Below, in pieces: positions 44,632 to 56,524 of a stretch of 64,000 nucleotides of DNA. The translations under genes were made by a program, and so were the position numbers. The DNA is from Lasiosphaeris hirsuta (lineage: Eukaryota; Ascomycota; Sordariomycetes; Sordariales; Lasiosphaeriaceae), in NCBI GenBank assembly GCA_030549175.1, contig JAUKUA010000001.1, positions 4,092,001 through 4,156,000 of the forward strand, read 5' to 3'. Position 1 is the stretch's first letter. Every line of letters starts with the position of its first letter. The notes under the pieces were generated by a model. That model was not told the DNA's origin, ran no database searches, and saw nothing but the letters and a program-made list of their open reading frames with translations.

Positions 44632-45973
44632 TTAGGACACATTGGGTACGGCGCGGTCTGGTTTCCCATGTTAGGGACGGAAGAAAAGGAAAACAGACAG
44701 TACGCACTTGGGACGGAAATCACCCTCAGCCAGGAGCTCGAGGATGTTCTTCAGGGACAGCTCAAGCCTCTGGTGTACCGAGGTACAGCCTCAGAAGTTT
44801 CCGTTTTCGTGATCGAGTCCAGTCGATCGCGGGCCTGCCGCGTTTTCGAGGGGCCAATCCGGTCGGCTTGTTGACCTTTCAATCTTTGACTCGACACATT
44901 GGATTTGGCTGGTTGGTCAAAGGAAATGCAAGAGTGGCATTCTAGCCAGAGAAGATTTGAAGAGACTAGGAAATGACAGACGATGGGATGAAACAAGATT
45001 ATATCCTGTTAAATTCCTCACCCCCATCTCAAGTCGAAGCATCGAATTTTCAGGTCAAACTTGGTTATGGCCATCCACACGCCGTCATTTTCGTATCCCA
45101 CGTGGTTGCCGGATGGGGCACGTTGCAAATGGTTGCATCGAGAGGACTGCCGCTCTTGCATATACCACCGTGAAGAAACCCGGGGTAAGGCCTCTGGGCG
45201 AAGCTGATTTACGACATCTACGACCAAGAAACGCAACAACTAACTACTAAGCTACTCGTTTGATATACGAGAATCGATTCCTACCCTTGCCATTCTCTCG
45301 CGCAAGACCAGTTGAAGTCGTCAAAGTTGGAATGCGACCAAAGAAAAGGGAAATCTGACAGAATAAATGATACGCCGCCAACACGACCCCTCCGGCACGT
45401 CCGACGGATAGCTCTTTCCGAGGTCAAGAGAAAGCAAAAAGGTTTGCTCATCCATCTGCAACAGCCCCTTTAAATACAGCAGCAGTCCAGACAAGATGAC
45501 ACCAAACCGGGCGCCACTTGGTAGCATCAGCAGCAACACGATGACTTATTTGCCAAGATATGCCGTGCTCCTGACATCACGCCCTCCCGCCCTGCTGTGG
45601 AAACCCACAGACTTGCGAATTCATCGAGTCGATGTTACAACATTGTCAGGGGCCGATGAGACAGGGATGATGCAGCTTCGAAATGGATTTCTAGAAGCTC
45701 AATGTCACTGCATAACGTTCCCGATGGATGCCGCGTGGATACGTGTGGACCGTCCCCAACCTGTCTTGAGCATTAGCGGGCGCCCTGCGGATGACTTTTG
45801 CCCCGCGCCGATATCGTCGAGACTTCAGTGGATGTTGTTTTTGGAGGGGACCATGTCGTCTTCCTCCACCTTATAATGCATCTTTGCTTTATATATATAG
45901 GTAACCTTCCATTCACAGATCAAGCCCAGACCTGTTAGGTAAATCTTCATACCTGATCCAAACAGAACACACA
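44632..45973. other. intergenic stretch
   Basis: The 1.34 kb between the ankyrin-like gene and the PLP enzyme holds both upstream regions. An ATG frame at 45496-45876 (126 codons) has no recognisable motif and is probably chance. A TATATATATA run at 45891-45899 is a possible TATA element for the downstream gene, about 80 bp before its ATG. Confidence 0.5.
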
Positions 45974-47279
45974 ATGGCCTACAGCGGGAAACACGCCGGG
46001 GGTGCCAAGGAACTGGCCGAGACGTTCAACAAGGGGCTGTCACTCTCCTCGCGCGGAGTGCACGCCGACGACTACCTTAACAGCCACCAGGCCGTGGCGC
46101 CGCCGATGCACGTTTCCACCACGTTCCGCTACTCTAAAAACCCCGACACCCTGACACCCCTCTCTAACTTCAACGTATGCACCCCTTAATCGGGATACAA
46201 AACCCCCTACCTTGCTAAACTCCCCTTAGCCCGAGACTCCCTACGATGACTTTGTCTACTCTCGCGACAGCGGGCCCAACACGACCCGGCTCGAGGCCAT
46301 CCTCTCGTCCGTGCTCAACGGGCCGTCGCTGACCTACTCGTCGGGCCTGTCTGCCTTCCACGCCATGCTCGTCTTCCTCAACCCCAAGCGCATCGCCATA
46401 GGCGGCGGCTACCACGGCTGCCACGGCGTCATCCGGCTCCTCACCAAGCTCAACGGGCTGCAGAAGGTCGAACTCGAGGACGATGCGGCCCTGGCCACGC
46501 TACAGAAGGGCGACGTCATCCATGTCGAGACCCCGCTCAACCCAACCGGCGAGGCCCGCGACCTGGCCTACTACCGCCGCCGCGCCGACGAGCTCGGATG
46601 CTTCCTGACCGTCGACGCGACCTTTGCGCCGCCGCCGCTGCAGGATCCGTTCCAGTACGGCACCGACATTGTGTTCCACAGCGGAACCAAGTACTTTGGC
46701 GGGCACAGCGACATGCTCAGCGGCGTGCTGTCTGTGCGGCCCGACCGCACATCGTGGCTGGACGAGCTCAAGGAGGAGCGCGTTTACCTCGGCAGCGTCA
46801 TGGGCAGTCTGGAGGGGTGGCTCGGCGTGCGCAGTCTGCGGACGCTGGAGCTGCGGGTGCTGCGGCAGACGGAGAGCTCGCAGAAGCTGGTGGACTGGCT
46901 TGCGGGCGAGCTGAACGGCGGCGGCGAGGGAGGCATCGTCTCGGAGTCGGTGTTCAAGGTGCTGCACGCGTCGCAGCAGCCCGAGGCCGCCGACGCCGGC
47001 TCGTGGCTGCGCAAGCAGATGCCCAACGGGTTCGGGCCCGTCTTCTCCGTCCTGATGCAGTCTGAGCAGCTGGCCAAGAGGCTGCCGAGCAAGCTGCATC
47101 TGTTCCACCACGCTACCAGTCTCGGTGGCGTCGAGAGCTTGATTGAGTGGCGCGCCATGAGCGATAGTACCGTCGATAAGAGGCTGCTTCGGGTCAGCAT
47201 TGGGGTCGAGGCGTGGGAGGACCTGAAAGAGGATATCCTCCACGGCTTGAGGGCACTCAAGACCGAGGTCACGCAGTGA
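45974..47279 (+). CDS. trans-sulfuration PLP enzyme, cystathionine gamma-synthase-like
   Basis: Protein of 416 aa in two exons (45974-46174 and 46230-47279) with a 55-bp intron. It belongs to the Cys/Met metabolism PLP-dependent family that makes or breaks thioether bonds in methionine and cysteine metabolism. Visible: VAPPMHVSTTFRYSKNP, YSRDSGPNTTRLEAILSS, the PLP phosphate-binding LTYSSGLSAFHAML, GGYHGCHGVIRL, VIHVETPLNPTGE, DATFAPPPLQDP and the Schiff-base lysine in HSGTKYFGGHSDML near residue 220. The C-terminal domain has SLGGVESLIEWR. The exact reaction (synthase versus lyase) cannot be fixed; fungi carry several members. The start at 45974 follows a conventional leader. Confidence 0.9.
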
Positions 47280-47807
47280 GAAAATCCAGAAGAAAATCCA
47301 GCGACGTAGTCAAGACAACACTACAAAAGAGTAAACAGTAATTGGCGAGGAAACTGAGTGTATCCTCTGGCTCTTGAGACATTGGACCAAGACTCGAAGT
47401 ATAAGATAATGTCAATAGACACCTTGAGAATTTCGTCTTGGCCTGTATCAATGGACTTTGGGTTTAATTTCAAAAACCACTTACACCACCACCCACTTAT
47501 TGTTGAAACAACATTGTATTCATTACTGGTCCTCGTTCCTCCCAGTATATTACTGAGGTATTCATTACACCTCCCAGCATCCGTTACGCCCCGTCCCGTG
47601 AACGAGCGATCATGATCCATGAGTCTACTCCGTCTAAGCATGCATGCAACATAGCAAAGAACTTGTGATGGCTTTCAGCCTGACAAAACACACTAGCAAA
47701 AAGCCGCCCAAAACGCCCCCTTTTCTCCAAGATCATACCCCTCCCCCCCCAAATACGGTTCCGGTGTTAAATACTACACCCTTGGCAACAACTTCACGTT
47801 GCCGTTA
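47280..47807. terminator. convergent 3' region
   Basis: The 528 bp between the stop codons of two convergent genes is AT-rich in its first half. No gene is seen. Confidence 0.5.
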
Positions 47808-48996
47808 TCACGATTGCACTTCCTGCTCCTGCAGCGAGTTCTCTGTCATCGGTCGGTCTGAGATGGGGGACGGAATAGCTCCCAACTCGGCGCCCTGCCC
47901 ACTCTGACCCCTCTTCCGGCCGGTCAGGAACCGCGACATTGCTTGCGAGTTTGCATTTGCAACTGGGGCTTCCGGGGCAGCGGAATCGGACCCAAACTTG
48001 GCGAAAAAGCTCCTCTTCTTTGGCTGCTGTTGCCCCTGGCTCTGCTGGTTGTTTTTGCCGTCGTCGTTCAGTCCGACGTCCTCGAAGCTCTCCTCCGGGG
48101 TCGGCGGCTGGTACGGCCCGCAGTGTCCGTGCCCAAATCGGCGCTCGCTAAGGGCAGACCGTGGTGGCAGGCGGGAGAAGCGCCCCGAGTCGAGGCTTTG
48201 GCGGGGTGACGGGTCAACGGCGACGACTGGGCTTTTGGCGGAAATATCCTAGAGCAATAAATCAGTTCGGTACTTTTCGGTGTGCAATCCGTACTCCGTA
48301 TGTGTGTGCGTGGCGCCACTATCGCGGCTGAAACCGTTGCGCAGAGGAATACGACAACCCGGGCAGCGCCGAAGGGGGTCGAAGAGGGCTCAAAAAACCT
48401 ACAAATGACCTCCTGTAGGAATCGAATGACTCTCGTGAGATTGGGAAATGCTCAATCTCGGCGGCGGTGCTTTTTGCGTCGCTTGATGCGCGCGACAAGT
48501 ACCGCCTGGGCCAGGTCGCTTCCTTCTCGACAGGGGAAGGCTGTGGTCGCAGCCTTAGTTAGATCTCTCTCCTCCATTGCATCAGGAGCGCACTGCAAGA
48601 TGTCATACCGGTAGATAGACTCCGCTGTCATTGACGACTGCATTGGACGAAATGTGTAAGCCAGCTGTTTGCCCCATGAACCACGCCGGCCGTCGAGACG
48701 GCTGGTATCGGCCGATAATCATGGCGGGGGAGGGGAACGGCCAAACCGCCCAGGAGGGTGGAGGGGCTCGGTTCCCAGGGTTCCCCAGGGGAGGGGGCCG
48801 TACCACTCATCTTGTACTCGCCCGTATCCTGACTCTTTCTGCTGCGGATACTGAGTGCCGACGACGCTTTGGATCCCACTGTGTCTACTCTCTCGAAGCC
48901 CGGATGCGCCACATCGATGTTCCCGGCAGGCGATTCCGGGCGCGTGTTCTCGTCGTGGGCGGCCGGGCGGCGCGCGAAGGGGTTACGAATCGGCAT
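47808..48996 (-). CDS. conserved fungal protein of unknown function, four exons
   Basis: Assembled by eye from exons 48996-48804, 48637-48609, 48540-48403 and 48248-47808, giving 266 aa. All three junctions have GT..AG ends (donors GTACGG, GTATGA, GTAGGT), the second intron has a CTAACTAAG branch site, and the total length is divisible by three. The product is hydrophilic and Ser/Arg-rich: it starts MPIRNPFARRPAAHDENTRP, then ALSIRSRKSQDTGEYKMS, VVNDSGVYLPPSPVEKEATW, SRESFDSYRRSFDISAKSP, PYQPPTPEESFEDVGL and a basic KKRSFFAKFG, ending near MSRFLTGRKRGQSGQGAELG. It has many potential phosphosites (SP, RxxS) and no membrane segment. The motifs look like a protein conserved among Sordariomycetes, but I know of no function. 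The long last exon contains no Met-initiated long frame and is easily missed. Confidence 0.75.
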
Positions 48997-50378
48997 GTTG
49001 GGTAAGTGCGATTGGCGCTGGGTTGAGGTAAGAAGATTGGTTGTCGGCCTGCTGTAGGGATGGCAATTGGAGGTTTAGACGGCAAGCATTTGGCGAACAA
49101 GAGGAAGAAGAAATAAGAGCCCACTCCACAGGAAAAAGGCTTGGGCGACGAGGGTTTATGTTTGGCTGGGCGGTCGACAAAACCTGAAAAGGAAAAAAAA
49201 AATTTCAGAAGTTTGTCCAATTTGCCCGAGTCGGTCGTTCCGAGCAGGAATACGTAGAAGAAGGGTTGGACGGGATTGTGAGGTACGCTCTCTCGACTTG
49301 TCGATCACGCTTCTTGGCGGGTCTGGCCGTTATATCCAGGGAATCTGGCGTATTCCAGTCAGCACATCCCGGCTGGAAGGTGGCACCGAGCGTGGCACAA
49401 GACTCGCTATCGCTTGCGCTGGTTGGCCCCCCCAGTCTTGTCTCAGGGCAATGCTGGCCCACTTGCTGGACCCCTGTGGGTCCCCATCCCAACCAACTTT
49501 TTCGATAGGCTCTATCCATCCATATTCATTCTTTTGTCCGAGTGTGGACTAGAGCGCCGCCCTCTGAACCGCTAAACCGTCGCTCTTTCAGCGCAGCGCA
49601 TCTCCAACTCGGCTCTCCGGGACCCCGCGATCGGCACCATGCGGTTTCCCCGAGCTTCATCGTCCGTAGACCGCCCGTGCCAGCCCGCCCGTCAGTGATT
49701 TAGGTACCTGAGCTAATTTCGCAAGGTATTCGAGACATGACGCCCGACATGAGCATTTCCGGCCACTTAGTTACGCTACTTGAAGCATGAGATGCTATCC
49801 CACCTTCATGGTTGCAAACCCCCAAACAACCAAGACACCAGCAAGGAGACACAGGAGAGACCACCGTATGGATGCATATGCGAGCAACCACATGCTTACA
49901 GGCGGCTCCCCTCCTTGGTTTCTTGGTGCAGACCGCGCCACGTCGATGATGGCACGATTTCCCCTTCCGCCCTCTTTCAAGATTGGCCCTCCCCTGACAA
50001 ACTCGAGCCTCGAGGAACCTTGGTTTGTCCTGTGCATTGTGCTGTGCATCTTCAGCGCATTTCTCGTCGTTTAGTTTGTTGTTTGCCACGTCGATCCCAT
50101 CTAGGTGTTTGATCGGGCTCAGACGCCGAGGAATCCAAATCTGATTCAGACATGTCCTGCCACTGCATGCCGGCTAAAACACACTTGCTGCGTGCCCGCA
50201 TTGCTCGCAACGGCAAGAAGCAGGTATCTGACTAAAAATGGGCACTCTGAAATTCAACGTCACCAGCGAATCAGTCAGTTACATTGCGAGTGGATTGCTC
50301 GTCAGCCATCATAAATTCATCGTCGATTCATATCGTGCTGTATATACGATTCTCTCTCGCAGCGGGTATCTCTTCCAT
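48997..50378. other. intergenic stretch
   Basis: Upstream region of the 266-aa protein gene and 3' region of OFD1, 1.38 kb. An ATG frame at 49787-50074 (95 codons) ends in a hydrophobic stretch but has no other support. Confidence 0.5.
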
Positions 50379-52486
50379 CTAGTCCGAATCAGAGTCACTC
50401 GGTTCGTTCGAGAAGCCGTGAAACTCCTCCTCCGAATCGTCCAAGACACCCACCACGGGCCCGTCGTCGGCATTCTCGTCTGCGTCTGGGTCCTCATCTT
50501 GCTCTTCAATTTCAAACATGCCACTGACATCCCAGCGACCACCTTTAGCACTGGCGCTCACATACTTGACGAAGCGCAGCGTCCCGCTGTCTCGTAGCAC
50601 TAGCGTCATCTTGTTCCAAGAGGCCGCCTGGAAAAAGAGGATGTTATCTTCGTCGGCGCTGCTCTTATAGATGGCAGCATCCTCGTTACCATCGTCGTCG
50701 CCGGCCATGTATACTTCATGACCGCCGACCTCAAGAGGCTCATCGGCTTGAACTTTTGCCTCGACTTCCTTGTCCATTGACTTGCCTTTGCCCTTGGCCT
50801 CCTTCGCCTTGGCGGTGCTGCCATTGGCTTTTCCTTTTCCGTTAGTAGAAGCCTTGGCACCTTTGCCGTTATGGACGGTGGGTGCCTCAGATGAATCTTC
50901 TGAGTCGCTCTCATCGTCCCCGTCCTCATCCTCGTCATCGTCGTCAGCATCACCCCAGGCATCCGTGGGCGTGATACCGATGTTAAGCTCGAGGCGTGGC
51001 TTGCCTTCGTGCCCGGTGGCAAGGGTATAGTCCTTACCTCGGCGGAAGCGCCGTACGATGATGTCGTGGCTTTCGATCCTAGATCTGGTCGCCATCTGGA
51101 GCCACAGGCGGAACTGCCTTGATGGCAATAAAATCTCGAGAAGCTCCTTCAGCGGCGAAGCTTCTGATTTAGTTGCTCCTGGTTGAAGATAGAGATAACG
51201 GTGCTTATGAGGCGGCCGAGCGACTTTCCAGGCGCCCTTTTCGATGTCCTTGCTGTTTTGCGGCAGCGACTTGGCTTCCTGTGCTTCAACATAGGCGCGG
51301 ACCTTGGCTGCGAACTTGGGGTGTAGAATATCTGGCAAAGTGATGCTAAATTCTTCCTCGAAGTGCTCCGCAACATTCTCCATTGTATTAGGGGTAAGGT
51401 ACGTCGGCGCAATATACTTGAGCAAGAAATCGATATCGGCAGCATTGAACGCAAACTCCCCGCCCTCGTGGCTGCTGTCACTAGGATCGCTTTGCCCAAC
51501 CTTGACAGGGGTTGTTTGTGGGCGGTCATGCTGTTCTGGGTTGCCTTGGAGTTGCATCAGACCACTCTTCCGAGCAGCCTTTTCCTCAGCGCCCTCAACC
51601 CAACCGGCCTCTCCGATCTGTGGGATGTGAAACCACCCACTGATGGCCATGCGGATACGGCCACCATTTTTCTCGAGTTCCTCCTTGGACGCGGCGTGGT
51701 AGACTTCCTCGACATCGTGGAAGGACTCCCCGGGCTGGACGGCAAAGAAGGATAGCTGGTTCCATGCAGGCGGGATGACCTTAACGACATCAGGCAACGG
51801 AGTCTTGGCCACCGCGCCATCCCCGCCCTTTCGGTCAACGGTGGGAAATAGTCGCAGGGCGCCGCCCCATTCCGGTTTCCAGGGGGTATCCGGATCCGTC
51901 AGATACAGGATGTAGCTGACCTTACGAGAGCCAATGACGTCGTCGTGACACAGGAGATAGCAGCCCGGGGTGTAGACATTTATTGCCATATCGGTCTTGC
52001 GCCCGCTGAGTGGTCCGCAGCCGGTTATGCTAGAGACGTAGTCTCGGAAGGTCTGCGAATACAGGGCATCGCGCAGCGCGAGGAGGGATGGCAGCTTCTC
52101 CAAGGCATCGTTGTCCAAGCCGTCCAGGTTGGCCAGGTCACCGCTCTGGTGGATCTTGTAGATGTCGGTCTCCTTGGGCGTGAAGGAAACGTTGGACTTG
52201 ATCTCGGTGCGGACCTTACGCAGCAGTGCGTCGTCAACCAGCCCATTTATGACGCTATGCTTGTATGGAGTTGATGAGGCGTATCCTGTGGTGTACTTTT
52301 TGAGGTTGACCTTATCGAACAGTCCCTTTTGGAAGCGGGCTTTGGCTTCGTCATCGCTGAGTGCTGGACAATGTTCGTGTTAGCAGCCTGGGAGAGCTAC
52401 CCAGGAACGGCGGAGGAATTACTGTTCTTAGACCGCTTCTTGGTCGGCTTCTTGCCAACAGCGGGTGCGTCTGCCTTTCTCTTCAT
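50379..52486 (-). CDS. OFD1: prolyl dihydroxylase Ofd1/Tpa1
   Basis: Protein of 682 aa in two exons (52486-52423 and 52363-50379). Ofd1/Tpa1 (human OGFOD1) is a 2-oxoglutarate Fe(II) oxygenase that hydroxylates a proline of ribosomal protein uS12 and, in fission yeast, controls SREBP stability in response to oxygen. After a basic nuclear-targeting start (MKRKADAPAVGKKPTKKRSK) comes LFDKVNLKKYTTGYASSTPY. The oxygenase core shows the Fe-binding HxD in YLLCHDDVIGSRKV, LTDPDTPWKPEWGGALRLF, the distal His in QPGESFHDVEEV and the 2-oxoglutarate-binding Arg in GGRIRMAISGWFH. A second, degenerate oxygenase-like domain follows, interrupted by an acidic and Lys/Gly/Ala-rich insert (about 50770-50940), and the end is acidic. 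The 59-bp intron joins SKN to TLSDDEAKARF. Confidence 0.94.
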
Positions 52487-53565
52487 CTTGGTACCCAATT
52501 GAGCTTGTTGCACAGAGATTTAGTATGTTTGAGGTGTACAAGAGAGCGAGAGGGGCAACTCCAGAAAATGAGCTGACTTGTAGGTTGATAAAATATCCAA
52601 GCTCGGCGCAATCCCACAGGTCCCAGATTTTTTCCACAGCCGCCTCCAGCACTAAAAGCATGGGCCCCCTGAAAACGGTTATCGATTGGCCATGGCAGTT
52701 GGGACGCCCAACTCTGTGGCTCAAAACCACAGTTACAACACTCCAATAGGCTCGACTGTCGAATGAAATTCGCCGTCAACCAACGACCTCGCATAATGTC
52801 TGAAGCGCTTGCCCATTCTGCCCCGTTCCCAGCTCATATACAGCCCGCAGCAAGGCCAACACGGGCGAGACTGGCTGTTGGACCGCTGGAGTGGAGAGCC
52901 AACTGTGTTGCAATGTCTCGCGACCCGTCTCGTCGATATCATTCATGCCATATGCCCTCCAGCTCGACGCGGGCGCTACGTTCTGATACTTGACGCTTTG
53001 GTTGGGCCCTCCCCGGGGTCCTGGGATTGCAAGTCTGTGAGGCCTCGGCGTTTGTTTGGGGATCGTTGAAACAGCAGGAGCTAAAGGCAGGACGAGACAA
53101 TGCATCGAGCCGCCGCCCTCACTCCACACCTTTCCTTTCGATTGGAATGCAATCACTCCGTGTTGCTAATTATGCTCTAGTGCAGCATCTGAAGGTTCGA
53201 TGCGTATTCGCTACACACTAAATGCACGCAGTTAGTTCGAGATAATCGAATGCCCGTCAGAGGCAGGCTGCACGGAGCCCCTTAGTCTTGATTTGACTCG
53301 CATGTCGACAACTTGTCATCTGTTCACCCATTAGCAATGGAGATAATCCACTTCGTAGATGCGGTTGAGTTCCCCGCCTTTCCTAAACCGGAACCTCGGT
53401 ACCAGTGCCTGCCATAGGCATTCCAGAATACCTTCTGCCCTGGGCTGCGATAGATGGTCTCTCGTTGCCCCTTTTCAATCAGAACCCAAACTCGCCCTTT
53501 CTCAGTGACTTGGTGATCCCCCTCATTACTCTTGACCTAGAGCCAGCTATCCCCAACATACCAAA
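52487..53565. promoter_or_regulatory. divergent promoter region OFD1 / class V aminotransferase
   Basis: The 1.08 kb between two divergent start codons holds no convincing gene. Confidence 0.5.
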
Positions 53566-55023
53566 ATGGCCGCCAACCCCCTGGATTGGAGGAGCAGCTT
53601 CCCCGCATTGGCTGGAGGTCAAGTGTACTTTGACAACGCAGGAGGAAGTCAAGTTCTCGGGACAGTGGCCGAAAGGTATCGTTCCATATTGCCATCGGTC
53701 CAAGACGACCCCGAGTTAATCACCACGTCAGCATCCGAGACTACCTCCTAAATACAAATGTTCAGCTTGGTGCAAGCTACTTCACAAGCAAGAGGTCAAC
53801 CGAGCGCTACGGGGCGGGCTACGCCGCAGCTGCAAAGTACATTGGTGCTTCGGACAGCGAGATAGGTATGTACTCCCGCCACAACAGCAGCTCGGGGGCA
53901 GACAGCTCACAAGATTCGGCCAGTCCTGGGGCCATCTACGACGCAACTGTTTCGAAACATCTCATACGCCCTCGACTTCGAATCGGGCGATGAGGTGGTC
54001 ATTTCGGTTATCGACCATGAGGCCAACATCGCACCCTGGGTCTCCCTGGCTCAACGCCAGCAACTGATTCTGAAATGGTGGCTCCCAAACACAGCAGACC
54101 CAACCAACCCAAAGCTTCTTGCTGAGGACCTCAAGGGCCTACTCAGCAACAGGACCCGGCTCGTCACTTGCACTCATGCTAGCAACATTCTCGGCACAAT
54201 CCATGACATCAAAGCTATCGTGGAGGCAGTACGCAACGGCCCAAGTCCTGAAGCCCTTGTCGGCGTCGATGCAGTCGCCTATGCTCCCCACCGCAAAATT
54301 GACATCAAGGAGCTTGGCGTAGACCTCTACGCGTTCTCATGGTACAAGGTACTATATATGCCTTTAAATCCACAACCCCCTTGATGTCCACCGTAGTAAA
54401 AAAGGTCTAAGACAACACTAGGTTTACGGTCCGCACATGGCAATTCTCTACGCCACCTCGCGCGCCCAGGGCCAGCTACGCTCCCTAGGCCACCATTTCA
54501 ACCCGAAAGATACGCTTGAGGACAAGCTGGGGCTTGCCGCCGCGAGTTACGAGCTCGTGTCCAGTATTCCAGCTGTTCTCGAGTACCTTGAAGGAGACTC
54601 CCCGAAATGGGATGGTATCGTAGTCCAGGAATTGGCCCTGCAAGAGACGCTACTCGCATTTCTGAATAGGCGAGACGACGTGACGGTTTGGGGAGAGCGG
54701 AGCGCTGATTCAACCGTCCGTGTGCCAACCATCAGTTTTACAATCAACGGATGGGGCTCGCAAGAGTTTGTCGAGACGGTGGAGAAGGAGTCGAAATTTG
54801 GGTTCCGTTGGGGGAGCTTCTACTCTGTGCGATTGGTCGAAGAGATCCTCGGGCTGGGAAAGGATGGCATCATACGGGTCAGCATGGTGCATTATAACAC
54901 TAGTGAGTGGCATATCCTTTCTGTGAAGTGCTTGGTATCCAAATATAAGCTGACTTGATGGTAGTGGACGAGGCAAAGGGGCTGATCGAGGTCATGGAGA
55001 AAGTCTTGGCTCGGGGCAAGTAA
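53566..55023 (+). CDS. class V aminotransferase, cysteine-desulfurase-like
   Basis: Protein of 402 aa in five exons: 53566-53675, 53732-53865, 53924-54348, 54422-54902 and 54965-55023. It is a PLP fold type I protein of the aminotransferase class V family (Csd/SufS and isopenicillin N epimerase-like). Visible: VYFDNAGGSQVL at the start, NVQLGASYFTSKRSTERY, VLGPSTTQLFRNISYAL, ISVIDHEANIAPWV, VTCTHASNILGTIHDI, VGVDAVAYAPHRKIDIKELG, and the PLP lysine in YAFSWYKVYGPHMA (about residue 223, at the exon 3/4 junction). The C-terminal domain (VPTISFTINGWG, GIIRVSMVHYNTMDEA) is complete. It is not the mitochondrial Nfs1; it resembles the cytosolic uncharacterised group, so the substrate is unknown. 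It converges with RPE1, only 122 bp between stop codons. Confidence 0.88.
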
Positions 55024-55145
55024 ACAGCCATCTTTCTTTGCCTTGCCCCCCAACATAAATGACCCTGGACAGTATTTAAATAGCCAAGGTGAAGACTGGG
55101 GTTTAAGATCAAAATTTTTGCTGGTGCTCGCCGTGTCTGCTTGCA

Positions 55146-56110
55146 TTAGATGGAGGGCTTGGAAGCAAACTGCCTGTTTCTGCTGTTGACCGCGCTTCGC
55201 AGCAAGGAGATGACCTCAGCTGGATCCCTGGCCCCAAACACAGCACTCCCCGCAACGATAACGTTAGCGCCGGCATCGGCAGCCTGGTCTATCGTCCCAG
55301 GTCCCAGCCCGCCGTCGACCTCGATGTTGAGCTCCGGATATCGCTGTCGCAGCGCCTCAACCTTCGGCAGCTCCGAAGCCATGAACTTTTGCCCACCAAA
55401 CCCGGGCTCCACCGTCATCACGAGCACCATCTTTCCAATGGATATTAGTTTAATCCATCCCAATCTGAACGCCAGAAACTTACATCCGGTCGCTCCTTGT
55501 CATGCGGGCTATCGAGCACATCCCACAGCACATCGATCTTTGTTGTGGGCTTGATGGCGATGCCTGCCAGCATCCCATTGTCATGAATGTACCGGATTAG
55601 CTCGCGCGGGCTCGTACGGAGCTCGGAGGTTGTCTCAGGGCTCTCGGCTGCCGACGAGTGCGCGGCTTCGTAGTGGAAGCAGTAGAGGTCGCAACCAGCG
55701 TTCTTGAATTCCTTGACCCATTTCTTGGGCTAGTTTCATTGGGACAATGAGTTGTCAGTACCGCCAACCATAGAGAACAGTGTATGCAACGGGGCCTACT
55801 TCGGCGATCATCATATGGCAGTCAAAAGTGCCCTTGCCGTGGCTTTCGGTGGGCTTCTCGACATGCGATCGAATCTTAGCGACGACGGGGGGTCCAAAGG
55901 TAAGGTTAGGCACAAAATGGCCATCCCTGTGGTCTTAATGAGCTTTGGGGGATATTTTGGGTGTAGCATTGACAAGGCAAAAAGGGGAGCCTACATGATA
56001 TCAACATGGAGCCAGTCAGCTCCCTGGCTGATGGTCCTTCGGCAGTCCTCGCCAAGATTGGCGAAGTCTGCCGAGAGAATGGAGGGCGCAATGATTGCCT
56101 GGGGTGCCAT
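55146..56110 (-). CDS. RPE1: ribulose-phosphate 3-epimerase
   Basis: Protein of 257 aa in four exons: 56110-55995, 55926-55800, 55729-55484 and 55430-55146. It interconverts ribulose-5-phosphate and xylulose-5-phosphate in the non-oxidative pentose phosphate pathway. TIM-barrel signatures: [36 protein letters not shown] (the metal-binding HVDIMDG is split by intron 1 after DI), [58 protein letters not shown] and [11 protein letters not shown]. All catalytic Asp and His residues are present. Length is close to that of other fungal Rpe1 proteins; the stretch [18 protein letters not shown] is slightly longer than usual. The third intron uses an AAAG acceptor. Confidence 0.95.
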
Positions 56111-56524
56111 TGTTGCGAATATGGAGCTTCTTTACGCTCGGTAAGGAGTGTGGTGGGGATGTGATGGAGGTCGAGCGCAACTGTTTCATGTTCACCCCAC
56201 TAAAGGTAGCTCAGGCTGTGGAGAGGCGGGGGAGGGGCACATCGGGCCCAGGCATGACGCACCGGTAGCGGAATTTGCCGAATTACTGTTGGGGGAAATT
56301 GGCGGCTGTCGACGGCAGACGGCAGCCCCCCCCCCCCCCCCCCTGTCGCGTTATGCCGCCCTGACATCACCTAATCCTTGTTTTTCTGGAGCAATCGACT
56401 ACCAGCAAAATTGGCCGACGACCATCACGAGACGGCTTCCCCGCTTGCAACGGTGTCAATCTCACTTTCCTCTGTGCAATGCCCCAGAGGTAGCGAGAAA
56501 CCCCCGATACGGAGTCGTGAATCA
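56111..56524. promoter_or_regulatory. divergent promoter region RPE1 / questin-oxidase-like gene
   Basis: The 414 bp between divergent starts include a run of 18 C at 56326-56343. No gene is present. Confidence 0.5.
56326..56343. repeat. poly-C run of 18
   Basis: A homopolymer of 18 C in the divergent promoter. Its true length is uncertain and may vary. Confidence 0.9.

Noticed and set aside
45496..45876. Plus-strand ATG frame of 126 codons before the PLP enzyme
   Set aside because: No motif is recognised and it lies in the likely promoter of the next gene. It is kept only as a remark in the intergenic entry.
46500..47243. Long minus-strand frame (247 codons) opposite the PLP enzyme
   Set aside because: It is a mirror of high third-position GC in the cystathionine gamma-synthase-like gene. 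It is Leu/Arg/Gln-rich with no domain.
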